Of a DNA stretch of 64,000 nucleotides, positions 47,683-59,791 are shown piece after piece (the stretch's first letter is position 1; the number at the start of each line of letters is the position of its first letter). Source of the stretch: Boletus sp. NGJ (taxonomy: Eukaryota; Basidiomycota; Agaricomycetes; Boletales; Boletaceae). The position numbers and the translations under genes were made by a program. Location of the stretch: positions 62,001-126,000 of the forward strand of contig JAGTXK010000120.1 of assembly GCA_019096195.1 (NCBI GenBank), in the 5' to 3' direction. The notes beneath the pieces were generated by a model. It was not told the origin of the DNA and searched no databases. It saw only the letters and a program-made list of their open reading frames with translations.

Positions 47683-50011
47683 TTACTGTTTCGCAAAAGC
47701 AACGAGAGCGTCCTTGGTTTCCTTTGCCTTCACTTTCAGGGGTTTCTGCTTGTTAATAGTAGCTTGGATGATCATGGGCCCCGCATCATCCCGTTCCAAC
47801 ATCACCTCCAATATTGCTGATGTTATCGCAAACAGAGATTCTGTGGTTGGTTTATTTGACAAAGAAATTTCCCGTATCGAAGGAACTAGTGGTGGTTCTG
47901 GCGGTCGGTCAGCGACTATCCCTAAACAAGGATAGTAAGTAGACGGTTTACCAGAGAATTTCTTTTTCGCTATTCTAGCATTGATGGCTATCAGCGTCTT
48001 TTCTTGGTCCTCGAGATCTGATTCGATGGCTTGCCCAGAACGACTCTTCGAGTCATCCTCGTCTAATCTCGCCTGCAGCTTAGCACGCGATTTTTCAAGC
48101 TCTTGAGCCTGGGTTACCAAGAAGGCGGTACGTTTTTCCTCAGCAGCTTTTTGCTCTTTAGTGAGTTCAGTCGGCGCTTCATCCTGCGTTACGGGATCTT
48201 GCTCTGCAGGGCCCTCTCCAGCAGCAGGACCCTCCGGAACGCCAGCGAATTCGGTGAATGGAGGGGGTGGAGTGCGGGACGGAGAGGGTATATCGAACGG
48301 GGAGGTTCTGCTTGGATCCGCATTATCTCCTTTGTCCGTCCCGCCCTGAAGTGGAGTAGGACTACTATCGATACCAGCATCATCTGCCGGTGTCTGATCG
48401 GGTTTGCTTGTTTGATGTTGTTCTTGTCGCTGCTCTGGTTCCGGTTTTAACAACAGTGGAGGGGTACCTCCAGATTGGGTCAATATGTTAGCAGGGGGGT
48501 CGACCTGCGCAGGAGTGGGTAATTGAGGTTCAGAACCTTGGACAGCGCCGCCCACATCAGGCTTGCCCTGATCGGCCGGCCCTTCCTGAGTATCTTTAGG
48601 AGGGCCTTCGGGTGCATCAACGTCAACTAGACCCTTGGGCTTGGGTCTCGTCCACGAAGGAGTGAAACCAGTCCAACCACGCGACATAGACTGGCTTTTT
48701 GTTGATTGCGTAGCGGCAAACGACGTGGTGGGATCTACACCAATCTCAGAAGTGGCTGTATGAACGCGGGAACGGAGACTGTCGCGCAATGCACTCCGGG
48801 AATGGGGTTGGTCATATACACCACCAATCACGGAGGCGGCACGCGATTCGGGGAGGGGTATTCGGTCGGGGGGTCGTGATACTCTCTTGGCATGGTCCAC
48901 ATCAGGAATATCGGGGAGAGCGTCAAACGCCGGAGGGAGATCAAGGATGGATGCGGGCCGTGATTGTGTGGGGGATGAGGAACCTGGTTGATGCTCGGGG
49001 GTTGAATCAGAATCAAGTTGGAATGGAGCAACCGGTTCATTCGATTGGGCAGGTGCGGGACGGGTAACGTCCACCCAATCATCGGGTATCGTAGGTGGGT
49101 CATGACGCGAGGGATCGTCAATGGGTTCAAGTGATGTTGACGCGGCAGTGACACCAAGCACGGTCGCGTCGACGACGGTGTCCAACAATACGGATTCGTT
49201 TTGGGTTTGCGTAATCGTGATTATGGTATCTTGGACAGTATTGGTCTGTGTCTGTGATGCGGAAACAGGAGTGGCATCAATGCGTGCATACGCTGCATGT
49301 TCTCGTGTGGGTATAAGAGCAGGGGAGGGTCCTGGAGTCGTAACGATTCGGTCGCGCAGGCAAGAAACATCTGTAGCTGTCTCCGACCATCCCGAGACAT
49401 CAGGAAAGGTTCCCGGAGGACTACGCCCTGGTCTACGTGCGGGGCCGGGTGTTGGTGCCCGCGAAGGCACTGGCGATCGAGAAGGGGCAGCTCTGTCACT
49501 CCGTATGGAACCCGACACCTCCGACGACGTCGAACGCGATTGATTGAATAAGCGTACGGTGGGGAAATCGTTTTTTATTCTAATACGCGGGACGGCTCGT
49601 TTGACATGACGGACGTCTTTGCACACCTGGCGGTAGAGATGTCGGAGACCAGAATCACGCCAAATGTTGGGCGCAACGTCGGATAGGAGCATTCCTACCA
49701 GCGCCCAGAGGGCGACGAGGGCGAGACGTGAGAGGGACTGGGTAAAGAGAAAGTCGACGAATATTCGGAAGCCGAACCCGAGATAAGGATCGAAGGAGTG
49801 AGGCATCCGTCGTACAAAGTGGTTAAGGACTATACCCTCCCACAGTCCTACGAGGACACCTGAGGTCGGAAGACAAGGTGTGAGCGAGATGGTTGATGCT
49901 GAACTGTGGTAGATGGAACGCACCACCGACTTTGCCGTCGTTTTCCTGGGTTGCAACGTCAACCACGATGCGCAAGACGAGCCCTACTCCGATTGCAAGC
50001 AGGCTCTCCAT
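47683..50011 (-). CDS. Uncharacterised membrane-anchored, disordered protein
   Basis: The first exon reads MESLLAIGVGLVLRIVVDVA (a membrane segment). It joins through an intron (49860-49923) to GVLVGLWEGIVLNHFVRRMP, SFDPYLGFGFRIFVDFLFTQ and LALVALWALVGMLLSDVAP, giving two or three hydrophobic segments in the first 100 residues. Then come about 450 residues of Pro/Ser/Thr-rich, acidic, disordered sequence. The C-terminal part is a coiled coil (EEKRTAFLVTQAQELEKSRA, KSRSGQAIESDLEDQEKTL) and a short ordered end with IREISLSNKPTTESLFAITS. The overall plan matches a conserved but unnamed agaricomycete family I recall; some members may end in an Smr-like domain, of which this C-terminus could be a divergent remnant (inference). 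The function is unknown. Confidence 0.75.
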
Positions 50012-50418
50012 AGATGTTACTTCAGATATGACATGTCTAGTATGCGAATAGGCGGAGGAGAAGGAATAGACGGACGCCAGCGTGATGGATGTCGAAGGGA
50101 ATTAGAGTTCTTTGTTGCGATCAGACCAGCGTACAAACAACTTTTTTGTTTGTGCATGGTACTGTAGCATGAGCGATTTCTCGCATCACTGCCCAATGGA
50201 CCCACAAAGTCCACATATCATTTGTATCATGGTACCAAGCTAATCTCGGCCGCCAGAGATCAATTAATCACCTCAATAACGAAAGGACCCCCCTCAGCGC
50301 TCCAGGGACCAAACACCCACTCCAGATTCCTCTTGGGTTGAATATCGTCGACCACCGCGTTGGTTTATGCAATGAATATCCAAGGATAGCGTACAAATGG
50401 TAGCTCAAATACATGTCT
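50012..50418. other. Intergenic region between two minus-strand genes
   Basis: 407 bp upstream of the orphan membrane protein start and downstream of the F-box/LRR stop. Should contain the promoter of the former. Nothing else recognised. Confidence 0.45.
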
Positions 50419-52362
50419 TCAGGAGAAGAATCGCCAAAGCGCTAGTCCGGTCAGTGACATCAGCACGACCAGTACCCTCATTTCCTCGCCAGCGGCACTC
50501 CTCTCAAAGACCAACCCGAGTCCACACTGCTTCTTTGCCCTAGGGTGCAAGTCAAGGGTATAAGTGTATTTCCTGAGCTTCGGGTTGGCATTTAGCGACG
50601 AGTTGCCGAATGAGATGGTGGATATCAAAGGTACAGGGAATGATTCCAAAGAGGACAGCAGCAAGCGAGAACTGCGATGCTCCCTACATGCCATAGAGGC
50701 AGGTAAACCATGCTCGTCCGTCCTAAGGACATAATTCCCTGTCGCGGTATATGGATGACCGGGATGACCGCTGGTGCAACCTATTTCCGAGTCAAAGTAA
50801 AGCGGAAGCGGAAAGTCGGGCGGAATAAATGTGATTGAAAAAGCGTGTAATCGTGGGAGCAAGTGCGCGATTGTGGCCGCACAAACCGGGAGCGGATCTT
50901 CGTGCTGAGAGCGAACAAGGGTCGCCCGGAGATGCTTCAAACGAGGGAGTGTGCGGACTGCTTTAGCGAGGGTGTCCTGCGAAGCAGGTTGTTTGTGAGA
51001 AGGTACGAGAAAGCGGAGCGAACGTACAATCGTGAATGAAGACTTGCGGGTGCACATGACCTCAAGCTTGGTGAGACCAGGACACGCGTGTGCAATAGAG
51101 CGCACAAAACTCCCGCCTTCATAGGCAGACTGAAAGACGAAACAGACGCGCAGTTCGGTTAGGGACTTGAGGCCCCTGAGAACACTCGCTAGTAGTGAGG
51201 GAGCAAGATCACGGATGATCATGGGTTCATCAAGTGCGACGCTAGTAATCTGGCGGTGAATAGGGGCTAGTCCTTGCAAATGCTCGATTGCGCCATTAAA
51301 GTGAGTGAGCTCGGGAAGCGCGCCGGGGCCAAGGGCAGGGAGAAGTGCGGGGTTTAGCGCCGCACGCGAAGTGCGAAGCGAACGAAGTCGAGGGTGTGCC
51401 TCGAGAAATGTAATAAATGGGGGCTTGAGACCAGCGGAGGGATCCCAATCCAGCAAAATGTCACCCAGAGAGAGGGCATGCAACCTGGGCCAGCGTGCAT
51501 AACACAGGGGACGTCACTGCTTGCGTGAAGATGAAGGGGGCGCCACTGATGTGTAATTCCTCTAGATCCGGAGATCGGCGAATGAGCATGTCCCATAACC
51601 GGTGCTCCGCGCGAAACTCTGTCTCGCATGAGAACAACACACGATGGATGAAGAGGTGAAATGAGTACCTTGGGGATCAACATCTGCGAACCGCTCGTAG
51701 AATCCTCGTTTTACGTTGAGAATGAAACCGCGGAGACCTTTGAATTGGAAGAGCTAAAGCGACCATGAGTCTCGGAATTTTAGACACAAGATGGGACCAA
51801 ACATTGCTATGACTCTCTGGAAGTTCCGCACCATAAGAGGTGCCGACAGTCGTGAGCCGTGGACACCTGACGGATAGGATGAGATTATCAGTCTCACATC
51901 CAACTGAGCATCTCTTACGATATTCGCAAAGCGAACCACATGCCATCACGTTGGGGAATTTCGTCAGCATCCCAGATGAAAGTGTGGATTGCGTCGAGGG
52001 TGTGTGCAAGGTACTGGACGAGACTAGAGACAATATAGCTGTTGGTATCGATTGAGCGTGCCCTGGGATATGCAGAAAAGCGGACAAGGAGCTTCTGGAC
52101 ATGGCGTGCGATATCGGGGTGTTTGTTGAGCATTGTCAATGTGGAATGACATTGCTCCATGTTGACTAGCCGAACATCAGAATAGAGTGTTGGACAGAGG
52201 CCAAAGAAGAGGTTTTTGCTCTGCAGCGGGGCGTCAGCGCGATGAGGTGGAGACGCAAGATCTGGGACTGGCCGACAGAGCAAGCCGCAGGATGTCTCCC
52301 TTGGAGTCGATGTAGCCCGCGACTTCGTGCACGAGATCAAAGGGGATATTTGTGAGTTTCAT
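50419..52362 (-). CDS. F-box/LRR-like protein, uncertain 5' gene model
   Basis: The start MKLTNIPFDLVHEVAGYIDS and DILRLALSA give an F-box-like beginning, followed by FFGLCPTLYSDVRLVNMEQC, LNKHPDIARHVQKLLVRFSA, a clean intron, CPRLTTVGTSYGAEL, GLRGFILNVKRGFYERFADV and LWDMLIRRSPDLEELHISGA. A long last exon then holds LRR-like repeats: WPRLHALSLGDILLDW, LPELTHFNGAIEHLQGL, LKSLTELRVCFVFQSAYEGG. It ends in a hydrophobic stretch (LVVLMSLTGLALWRFF). Joining the parts needs either two 34-nt introns (one near 52245-52280, one 51754-51787) or +1 base shifts. A further +1 shift within the G run at 51507-51510 is needed to reach the last exon. It could be intact with assembly errors, or a decaying paralogue. 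Confidence 0.7.
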
Positions 52363-53375
52363 GGGAGCGGAGGACGACGTTCGAAGAGAAAGTGTAGTGC
52401 AAGTTTGTCGGGCGTCGAACGCCGAACAAACTAAATGTTGTAGGCTAGCGATAACAATCTGACATCACAAAACTCGCCATTCTGGTCTGATTAAAGTGGC
52501 AGTTGTATCCGTAGGAAAGTCCTTCTCTTTTTACCATCGGTCAGGCAGGCTTGTCTTGGGAAGACGGTGCGGGTGCCAACGTCGTCGTCCTCGCAACTGG
52601 ATGCATCTTTCTTGCGTTCCATTTCGACGATCCCGTTCATCAAGCATCAAGTAGCTACGGCGACGTGCACCTTGATCTCATCAGAACTCACACCTACGCG
52701 ACGGTATACAATACAGCAGGTGGATGCCGCGACTCGGTTCACGTCGCCCTCCGTACTCTATCGTTCTCAAAGTGCCTGTGGTGTCTCTTCGTGATCAGCC
52801 AAACGGATCACTGACCATTTTAGAAAGTGGCCCCAGTGAGATCCATTCTTGTAGAAATGAGCTATCACTGAATGGAATGGTAGACCAACATAGAATTCGG
52901 ACCATGTGCACATGTGCATGGCCTCGTCGCTACCTACTCTACAAGAAATACATAACCGTGCCGTACCTTGGACCCCTTGCGGAAACGACAACACTGTATA
53001 CATGCAATAAAAAACAATAAAAGACGAACGCATCCAACTGAGATGATGGTGAATGAATGGTTTTCTACTTGAATTGCGCGACTGGCTGAAAATTGAGCCG
53101 GAAACGAAAAAAAAAAGAAAGGAACGACATGCTTAAAACAACTGTTGAAATCGACGATGCTGCGGGTAATGAAAGTGCCAGAAATAATAGACATTGAACG
53201 GTGCAGTGAATTGACAGGATAACGAACGGGGGTTCAGGAGAGAAAATATTGAACTTTTTGAGTCTTCAAACGAACGGAATGAGGTTGGTTGATAGGCTAC
53301 ACGAACCTTGCGCAAGAGATCAGACACACTCGAAAACACATAAAATGCCTGATCATACCTCGAACGACGTCGCAC
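52363..53375. other. 1 kb region without a supported gene
   Basis: Lies between the F-box/LRR start and the stop of the six-span membrane protein, both minus. Plus-strand frames around 52551-52814 (two overlapping frames) look weakly protein-like but have no recognisable domain or splice support. An A-rich run lies near 53108-53118. The left part should hold the F-box gene promoter. Confidence 0.4.
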
Positions 53376-55229
53376 CTAACCCTTCGAAGACGAAGCGGTC
53401 GTGGCGGATTTTCTCTTCGCCTCTGAACTCTTGCGGCTACCAAACGCCGAAGCAATAGTGTTCATAGAGATCCTGCTTGTCGGAACTTTCTCGCTCGCAC
53501 AAGTCGTATACGTTGACACGCCTGACCTGTTGCTAACCGAAGCAGACATGATGGACTGGATGGTCGTACTCGTGCTCCACCGGGAACTTTGCTGTACGTG
53601 GGCCACCTGAGGACGCTGCACTGTCGGCACCGGAGTAGACGTGTTCGGATTGTCACAGTCTTCACCACCCTCGCTGAGCGACTGTAACAGGAGCTGTGCA
53701 AGCCGCACTTCGTCCCCAAATACCCTGTCTCTTTCTACATCGGTTTCTGTGCCTCGGGTCTCGGGGACGGGCAATAAAGTGCGAGCAGAATCTTGGTGGA
53801 CGAGACGCTTCTTTCCGCTGGCACGGGCCTTCTTTCCCTTGGGCTGTCCTCCCTTGACAATCGAACGTGGCGCGGGAAAACGGTATTGCACACCAATTTC
53901 CTTGTTTCCATTCCATCCCACGTCGACCTCATCGAGGCCAAGCCCAACAGGCGGGAGAGGCGGTGGCGGTGGCGGCAAACTAGCAAACGGATCTCGCAAG
54001 GAAAGAAAATCGAGCAGAGAATCGGATTCGCGCCCATAGAGGGAAGGCTTTGGTGTCCGCGGTGCAGGATTATCACGCGAAAACCTGTTCAAATCGCGTC
54101 CGGGTGGCCCCTGTTTACAGTCCATCGCCACTTGCTTCTCCGACGAATACGGATGAGGTTTAGTGGGGAGTACTTGCCGCATGTGAGCTAAAAACGGTGC
54201 TGAAACTGTTTGACTTACTCTGAATCAGGGTCAGTACGGTAATAGACCACAGCAGCGTGCAAGCGGCAGACACGAGGAGGATGTGTGGAAGGGGTTGATT
54301 GGTTCGGGTGACCGCACTATCCACGAGTATGCTGGCAGCGATATTGAGTGCAGCAGAGAGGGTGGCGAATATTTGCGCAGTCATGAGGACCAACGGCAGA
54401 AAAATTAAATTCTGTTTACCAAACTCGAATGCATCTTCGTCCAGGTTGTGCGTACGAGATGGTATCGATGGGGGAAGATCGGGCGGGGTGGATTGATTCG
54501 CGGGACAGTTTCCACGCCGCGACTTGTATTTCAGTGCGAGAGAAGCTGGAAATGGCCAGGTAGCTGGGGTTGGAGAGGATACCCGGCCGGGGCTTTTTCC
54601 AGACGACCCGTCGGCAGGCTGACCTTTTTCGATATTCATTTGCGCCGCATAATCCGCGTGTCGATGGCGCAAAAGGATCGCCGCAGTTATGGCAAGGGCG
54701 AGTAAGATGCCACGAGCTACGAGTGCTAAAGTGGCTGGGAGGAGAAGAGGACTCGTCGGAATTAGAGCAGAGACGAGTTCTGTCACGTCATGATCAAATG
54801 GGGATGCAGCCAGGGGGGGCGGGTGAAACGACTTACCACAAATGACCAAGAGGGCAGCTAGCGATAGGAAGAATCCGAGGAAAGGAGGGGGGAATGCGGA
54901 GGTGTGGGAGGATGGACTAAAAGCGTATATAGAAATACCGGACACTGGGCACAAGACCATTAATGACAGGAATTAAGGGGAAAAGGAGTGGGCTCACGTG
55001 CGGTATGCAAAAGGGTCGTGAATACCTTGGCCACGAGTCTGAGTGGCTCGCCACAGGCGACGCTCAAAGCGGACCCACCGGCCACGGCAGGCAGTATGGC
55101 CAAGAGGACGAGGACTGCGCCTTTTACGGGGGTAGATCTGTGAAGGAGGCAGTTGTAAACTGATAGAGCGAGGGAAAGGACAGGGATGGGGAGAAGGAGG
55201 GCAGGCGCAACGACGTCCGGAGACGCCAT
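53376..55229 (-). CDS. Uncharacterised six-span membrane protein with disordered tail
   Basis: Four exons read in frame: the start MASPDVVAPALLLPIPVLSL, joined at ACC-GCA-C|TG after an intron ending near 54943, again at ICE-LVSAL near 54782-54836, and at LIQ-THMRQVL near 54180-54217. Hydrophobic spans: VAPALLLPIPVLSLALSVY, KGAVLVLLAILPAVAGG, FLGFFLSLAALLVICELV, LLLPATLALVARGILLALAI, LIFLPLVLMTAQIFATLSAA and HILLVSAACTLLWSITVLTL. The roughly 270-residue C-terminal tail is Ser/Pro/Arg-rich (PPPPPPLPP; KGKKARASGKKR) and likely cytosolic. I recognise no family; a receptor- or tetraspanin-like membrane sensor is possible but unsupported. Conserved coding quality and clean junctions argue for a real gene. 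Confidence 0.75.
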
Positions 55230-56111
55230 GGCAAGAAAGGAAGGGGAGACAAAGGAGTGTGGGTAGAGGAGGTGGTGGTGGAAGAGAGAGAGGAGGGAGG
55301 GGAAGATCTGAGCGAGGGGGCTTCTGAGGGGGCTTCTGGCAAAGACAGCTTTGGCATTTCGACTTCTAACTCTGTTCGACGTCTTGGAATTTAAACGACA
55401 AGTCACTCACTCGAGAATTAAACAACACCGTGCATAGCAAACATGTACACGTCAAATCGCTAACTAGACTGCAGTACCACAAATATTGTCACCAACCAAC
55501 AACACGACGACGACCCATCCACTTACATGTAGTACATTCATATCCTCGCTTGTCATCCAAACCACGTTAGAGTCGACAGACCGATCCCGAAAAAGACCAC
55601 AAACCTGATGCTAAGCTGGGCTGCTGCTCGCTGTGCGAACCACCCATCTCGGCGTTCTCTCCAGCCTTTGGGGCATTTGGATCTGCACCCTGTTTCTCTT
55701 CCTCCTTGGCTGCCTTCTCGGCCTTGTACTGCTTGTAAGCCCAGGCGGGGAGCATGATTAACATGTGGTAAGAGTTGTTGCGAGGGATATGGCTTCGAAA
55801 CCTTGCCTTTCATTGCGTTAATGCAAGTGCCGGGCACGACTCCCTTGCCCACAGGGCGCAGTCTACATCATGGCTATTCCACGCCAGCAGTTATTGGAGT
55901 AAAATTGGCCTTGACAGGCGCGATGGATGGACGTTGCAATTGTCAGCTCCTTGCTTGCGGATGGATGGCAAGTCGGAAAAGTCCGAACATAGGCGAGTGT
56001 CGCGTGGAGACTCGTTGGTCTTTTGACTCTGCTCTTGCGCTGTCTACGAGTATCTTATCCGAATCCCTCTTGTAGACACTTTCCTTCGCTCCCCGCCATA
56101 GACTATATCAA
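55230..56111. other. Region upstream of SEY1 with a possible small gene
   Basis: 882 bp between divergent genes (membrane protein minus, SEY1 plus). On the minus strand at about 55567-55764 a 65-codon frame (MLIMLPAWAYKQYKAEKAAK, then EEEKQGADPNAPKAGE) has protein-like composition, a short hydrophobic start and a possible splice donor at its end, but I cannot place it in a family. Otherwise promoter sequence for both genes. Confidence 0.35.
55567..55764 (-). CDS. Possible small protein, unrecognised
   Basis: Sixty-five codons beginning MLIMLPAWAYKQYKAEKAAK and ending FSGSVCRL. Lys/Glu/Ala-rich helix followed by an Asn/Pro/Gly-rich segment. An alternative frame over the 3' part would add a hydrophobic end (VVFFGIGLSTLTWFG), so a small membrane protein with a different exon structure is conceivable. 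Weak evidence. Confidence 0.25.
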   Translation of the reverse strand: MLIMLPAWAYKQYKAEKAAKEEEKQGADPNAPKAGENAEMGGSHSEQQPSLASGLWSFSGSVCRL

Positions 56112-59100
56112 ATGTCTGACCCATCTAATTCTGAACCCGCACCGACCCATCACGGTCCGCAACTAAATATCAGCCTACTAGAGCCTAATTCGACTCCTTT
56201 GTCTGCCTCGACCCCAAAGCTCAACGGTCACATCCTCGAAGGACCGTCAGACCGAATACAAATAATTAACGATGAGAAGAATTTCACGTGAGTGTTGTCC
56301 TTTCTGCTCATCTAGACTCATGGCAGGGAGTGGGACTCTGGTCACCGCGGCTCGCGCCCTTGATTTGCGCGACTTGTCCTTTTTTTAACTTGGCCAGTCT
56401 AACCTAACTTCACCCATCAGCCCGGATCTGCCCACCCAGATTGAACGATGGGGTCTCCGTGACGCCGGATTCAACTACAACATCGTCGCCGTCTTCGGTT
56501 CTCAGTCGACTGGAAAAAGTGCGTCACCACGCTCACCTCACATATTCACACTGCCTCCCGGCGCGTGTTGTGTTCTGCTGCATACTTACCTACATTCTCG
56601 CGGTGACGTAGGTACCCTGCTGAATAGATTGTTCGGAACCACATTCGACGTCATGGACGAGACAAAGCGACAGCAAACGACAAAGGGTGAGTTTCTCCCT
56701 GGACCGGTGTCCAAAACATGTTTATGAGTTGCACCACTATAGGTATATGGATGTGCAGAGGAAAAGGAATGAGTGTCATGGTTATGGACGTGGAAGGCAC
56801 AGATGGTCGTGAACGAGGGGAGGACCAGGTTCGACCAACCTCCCAAGACCACCTTCATACGAATTGACACTGTTGCAGGACTTTGAGCGCAAATCTGCGC
56901 TTTTCTCTCTTGCTTCTTCTGAAGTTCTGATTATCAATTTGTGGGAACACCAAGTCGGTCTCTACCAAGGTGCCAACATGGGGCTGCTCAAAACTGTCTT
57001 CGAAGTGAACCTCGGCTTGTTCGGGAAGAAAGCTCCAAGATGGTCCCCAGTCACGGACTCTCCTTCTCTTCGTCATTCGGGATCATCTTGGTGTTACACC
57101 CCTGTCCAACCTTCAAAACACGCTCACTGCTGACCTCATGCGAATCTGGGACTCGTTGTCCAAGCCAGCCGGCCTCGCAGAGGCTCAGCTATCGGATTAC
57201 TTTGATTTGGTGTTCACCGCTCTCCCACACAAGATCCTAGCGGCGCAAAAATTCGAGGACGAAGTTGCGCTGCTCAGAGAGCGCTTTACGGCCAAAGGAC
57301 GCGGAGATTACGTTTTCAAGGATGTTTATCACAAGAGGATACCAGCCGACGGTGTTGCTGTTTACATGGAGAACATATGGGTACGTACCTTGTGCGTCAA
57401 GCAACAGCCTCTACCAACGTCATTACAAACGACAGGAACAAGTCCAGACTAACAAGGATCTAGACTTGCCGACGCAACAGGAGCTCCTAGCGCAATTCCG
57501 CTGCGATGAGATCTCTGCTGCTGCACTCGGCGAGTTCAATGAGCAGGCAAAATCCCAGAAACGACCGATTGAGGCCGGAAGGGCTGTCGAAGGACTTGGT
57601 GCATTGATGAGGAATTGGAGAGATCAAACACTTGGTGCGTTTTTCCTCCAGCACTCATCGCCGGTCGTGGACAAGGTTTTTGTTCTTTTTTTCTGACTGG
57701 CACACGACGCAGCCCGTTATGATCGTGACGCCTCGCGTTACCACCAAGGTGTATACGCACGGAAACGTCTTGACCTACGCGCCACCATCACCTCCATTCT
57801 CACCCCTCTCTTCCTTGGCCAACTCAAGAACCTACACAAATCATGCCTGTCGACCTTCAAATCCGCATTGCATGCTACCCTGGGCGATCATGGTACAGAC
57901 TACAACTTTGGAGATGTTGTAGGCAAAGCGACGAGTGAGTGTGAAACGCGGTTCCAGGCGGGGGGCAAGGAAGCATGCATTGAAGAGGAAGAATGGAGTT
58001 GGGAGGAGGAGCTAGCCTTGTTGAGAGAGGAGATTGCCAACGTTGCAGAGGTCTTCAGGAAGGACGAAACGAAAAAGATGGTCAATCTTATTGAGGTGAA
58101 AATTCGTTGTCTCCACGAAACATGGAATGGTGTTGATTTGCTGACTATCATGCAGAGGAACTTCAAGAAACAGATCTCGGAACCCGTGGACGTTGCTTTG
58201 AACAATGCCGCGCCTGACATGTGGGACAAGGTTCTGGGTGTGTTCAAGCAGTTGTTGGAAAAGGCCGAATTGTCATACCTCAAGAAGGCAAAAGGTGGGG
58301 CCTCCACTTCTTCACCTTGTTGCCAGTTTTCACGAGTGTCCTGTAGCGTTCAACTGCACGGAGGAAGAGGATGTGGACGCGCTCTCGTCCCTCGGCATAC
58401 GTGCTTGGCTTGCTCTGCGTGCCAAGATCGATGAACTGACGGCGGATACTGCTATTCTCGGCAAGCTCCGTATGCATTTTGAAGAACGTTTCCGATATGA
58501 CGAACATGGGGTCCCTCGAGTGTGGAAGCCCGAGGACGACATTGAGGGTGCCTTCCGCAAGGCAAAGGACGAAGTATGTTCCTCGTTACATGGGTCGAAA
58601 ACAAAGGCTGATGAGCATGTGCAGACTCTGTCTCTCATTCCGCTCTTCTCCAAGATTTCTCCCGTCGATCCCTCCCTGCAGTATACCCCTCCTTCGCCGC
58701 CTTCGAGCGCTACTGAAACTGCAGAGGAGGAATTCGACTTTGCATCCTCACTTGTCATTTTCTCAGAATCCAAATACCTCGATCTGACGGCCCGCTTCAG
58801 GCGCGATGCAGACGCATACTTTGTTGAAGCAAAGCGAAGCACTGTATCGTCGATCGCACAGATCCCTTACTGGATATACTGTGTGATGGTGGTGCTTGGG
58901 TGGAACGAGGCGATGACAGTGCTGTTCAACCCGCTGTACTTTGTGATGCTTATCACGATGGCCACTACTGCGTAAGTGCGACGAGGGAATCTGTGAATGC
59001 AGGTGCTCAAGAGATGCTTCCTGTACAGGTACACAATCGTCAAGCTAGGATTGACGGGTCCCTTGCTTCAGCTCTCGAAAACAATGGCGAACGAAGTATG

Positions 59101-59339
59101 TGTGACATTTCGTGACGTGATACGAAGCGTCAACATTGATTGATTGTGCACAGATCCGGCAACAAGCAACGAACCGACTTCGCGAACATTTTGCGCCAGT
59201 GCTGGAACAGCCTGTCCGCGCCAAGGCCACGGAAGTGAACCCATTGGGTCGGACGAACTCGACGTCGACGGACCGCGTCGACGTTGATAGAGACGAGGAA
59301 GGGTTTGGGATCGGGAGGGGAAGAGCGACGCCGTTGTGA
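56112..59339 (+). CDS. SEY1: SEY1 (atlastin/RHD3-type) dynamin-like GTPase for ER fusion
   Basis: Mediates homotypic ER membrane fusion to form three-way junctions. After an N-terminal region ([33 protein letters not shown]), the GTPase domain shows P-loop [18 protein letters not shown], switch [14 protein letters not shown]3 [16 protein letters not shown], then [20 protein letters not shown] and G4 [12 protein letters not shown] long helical-bundle middle follows ([20 protein letters not shown]). Two membrane spans near the end: [20 protein letters not shown] and [21 protein letters not shown] cytosolic tail ends GRGRATPL. About ten introns. At 57034-57035 the frame between GLFGKKA and [11 protein letters not shown] needs one C fewer than is present, an apparent +1 shift in an otherwise intact, conserved gene. 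Confidence 0.93.
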
Positions 59340-59791
59340 GCTCCGCGGTGGCCGTCATGCTTTGTACTCCACTGTCATCATTTCCGTATATTTACTCAAT
59401 TTTTTGACCTCGGTTAAGACGGTTCGTGTCGACCCGAGTACAGCTTGCCACGTGGACAACGGACGGTGTCGGCATTTACCTGGCGAGTCGGATGGTTTCA
59501 GGAATCTGCTAAGAGAGAGTAGTGCCTCGAGTGACGGATCCTGGCGTGGCGTTTGTGTGCCGATTGACGAGTAACTTGTCCAAGTCCCAAAGAAGGGATG
59601 CATAACTAGACGATAAGATATCGTGAATGTTTCGACGCATGGGAAATAGATCTGTGCTAGCTCGATTTGTCTGAATGAACCAAGAGAAAGTTAATATTCA
59701 ATCAACTAGTACCACCTCATGCACCGCCGCACTCCTTCGTCCCGTCCCTCCTTTAATCCCTCCCATCCCCGCTCAGCATCACCCTCCAGCC
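59340..59791. other. Intergenic region, SEY1 3' flank and promoter of next gene
   Basis: 452 bp with no supported gene. The stretch just before 59792 is C-rich (CCTCC repeats), a pyrimidine-rich leader typical of highly expressed fungal promoters. No RNA gene or repeat recognised. Confidence 0.4.

Noticed and set aside
53641-54191. Plus-strand frames of about 130 codons
   Set aside because: Antisense to the disordered tail exon of the six-span membrane protein; low-complexity shadows.
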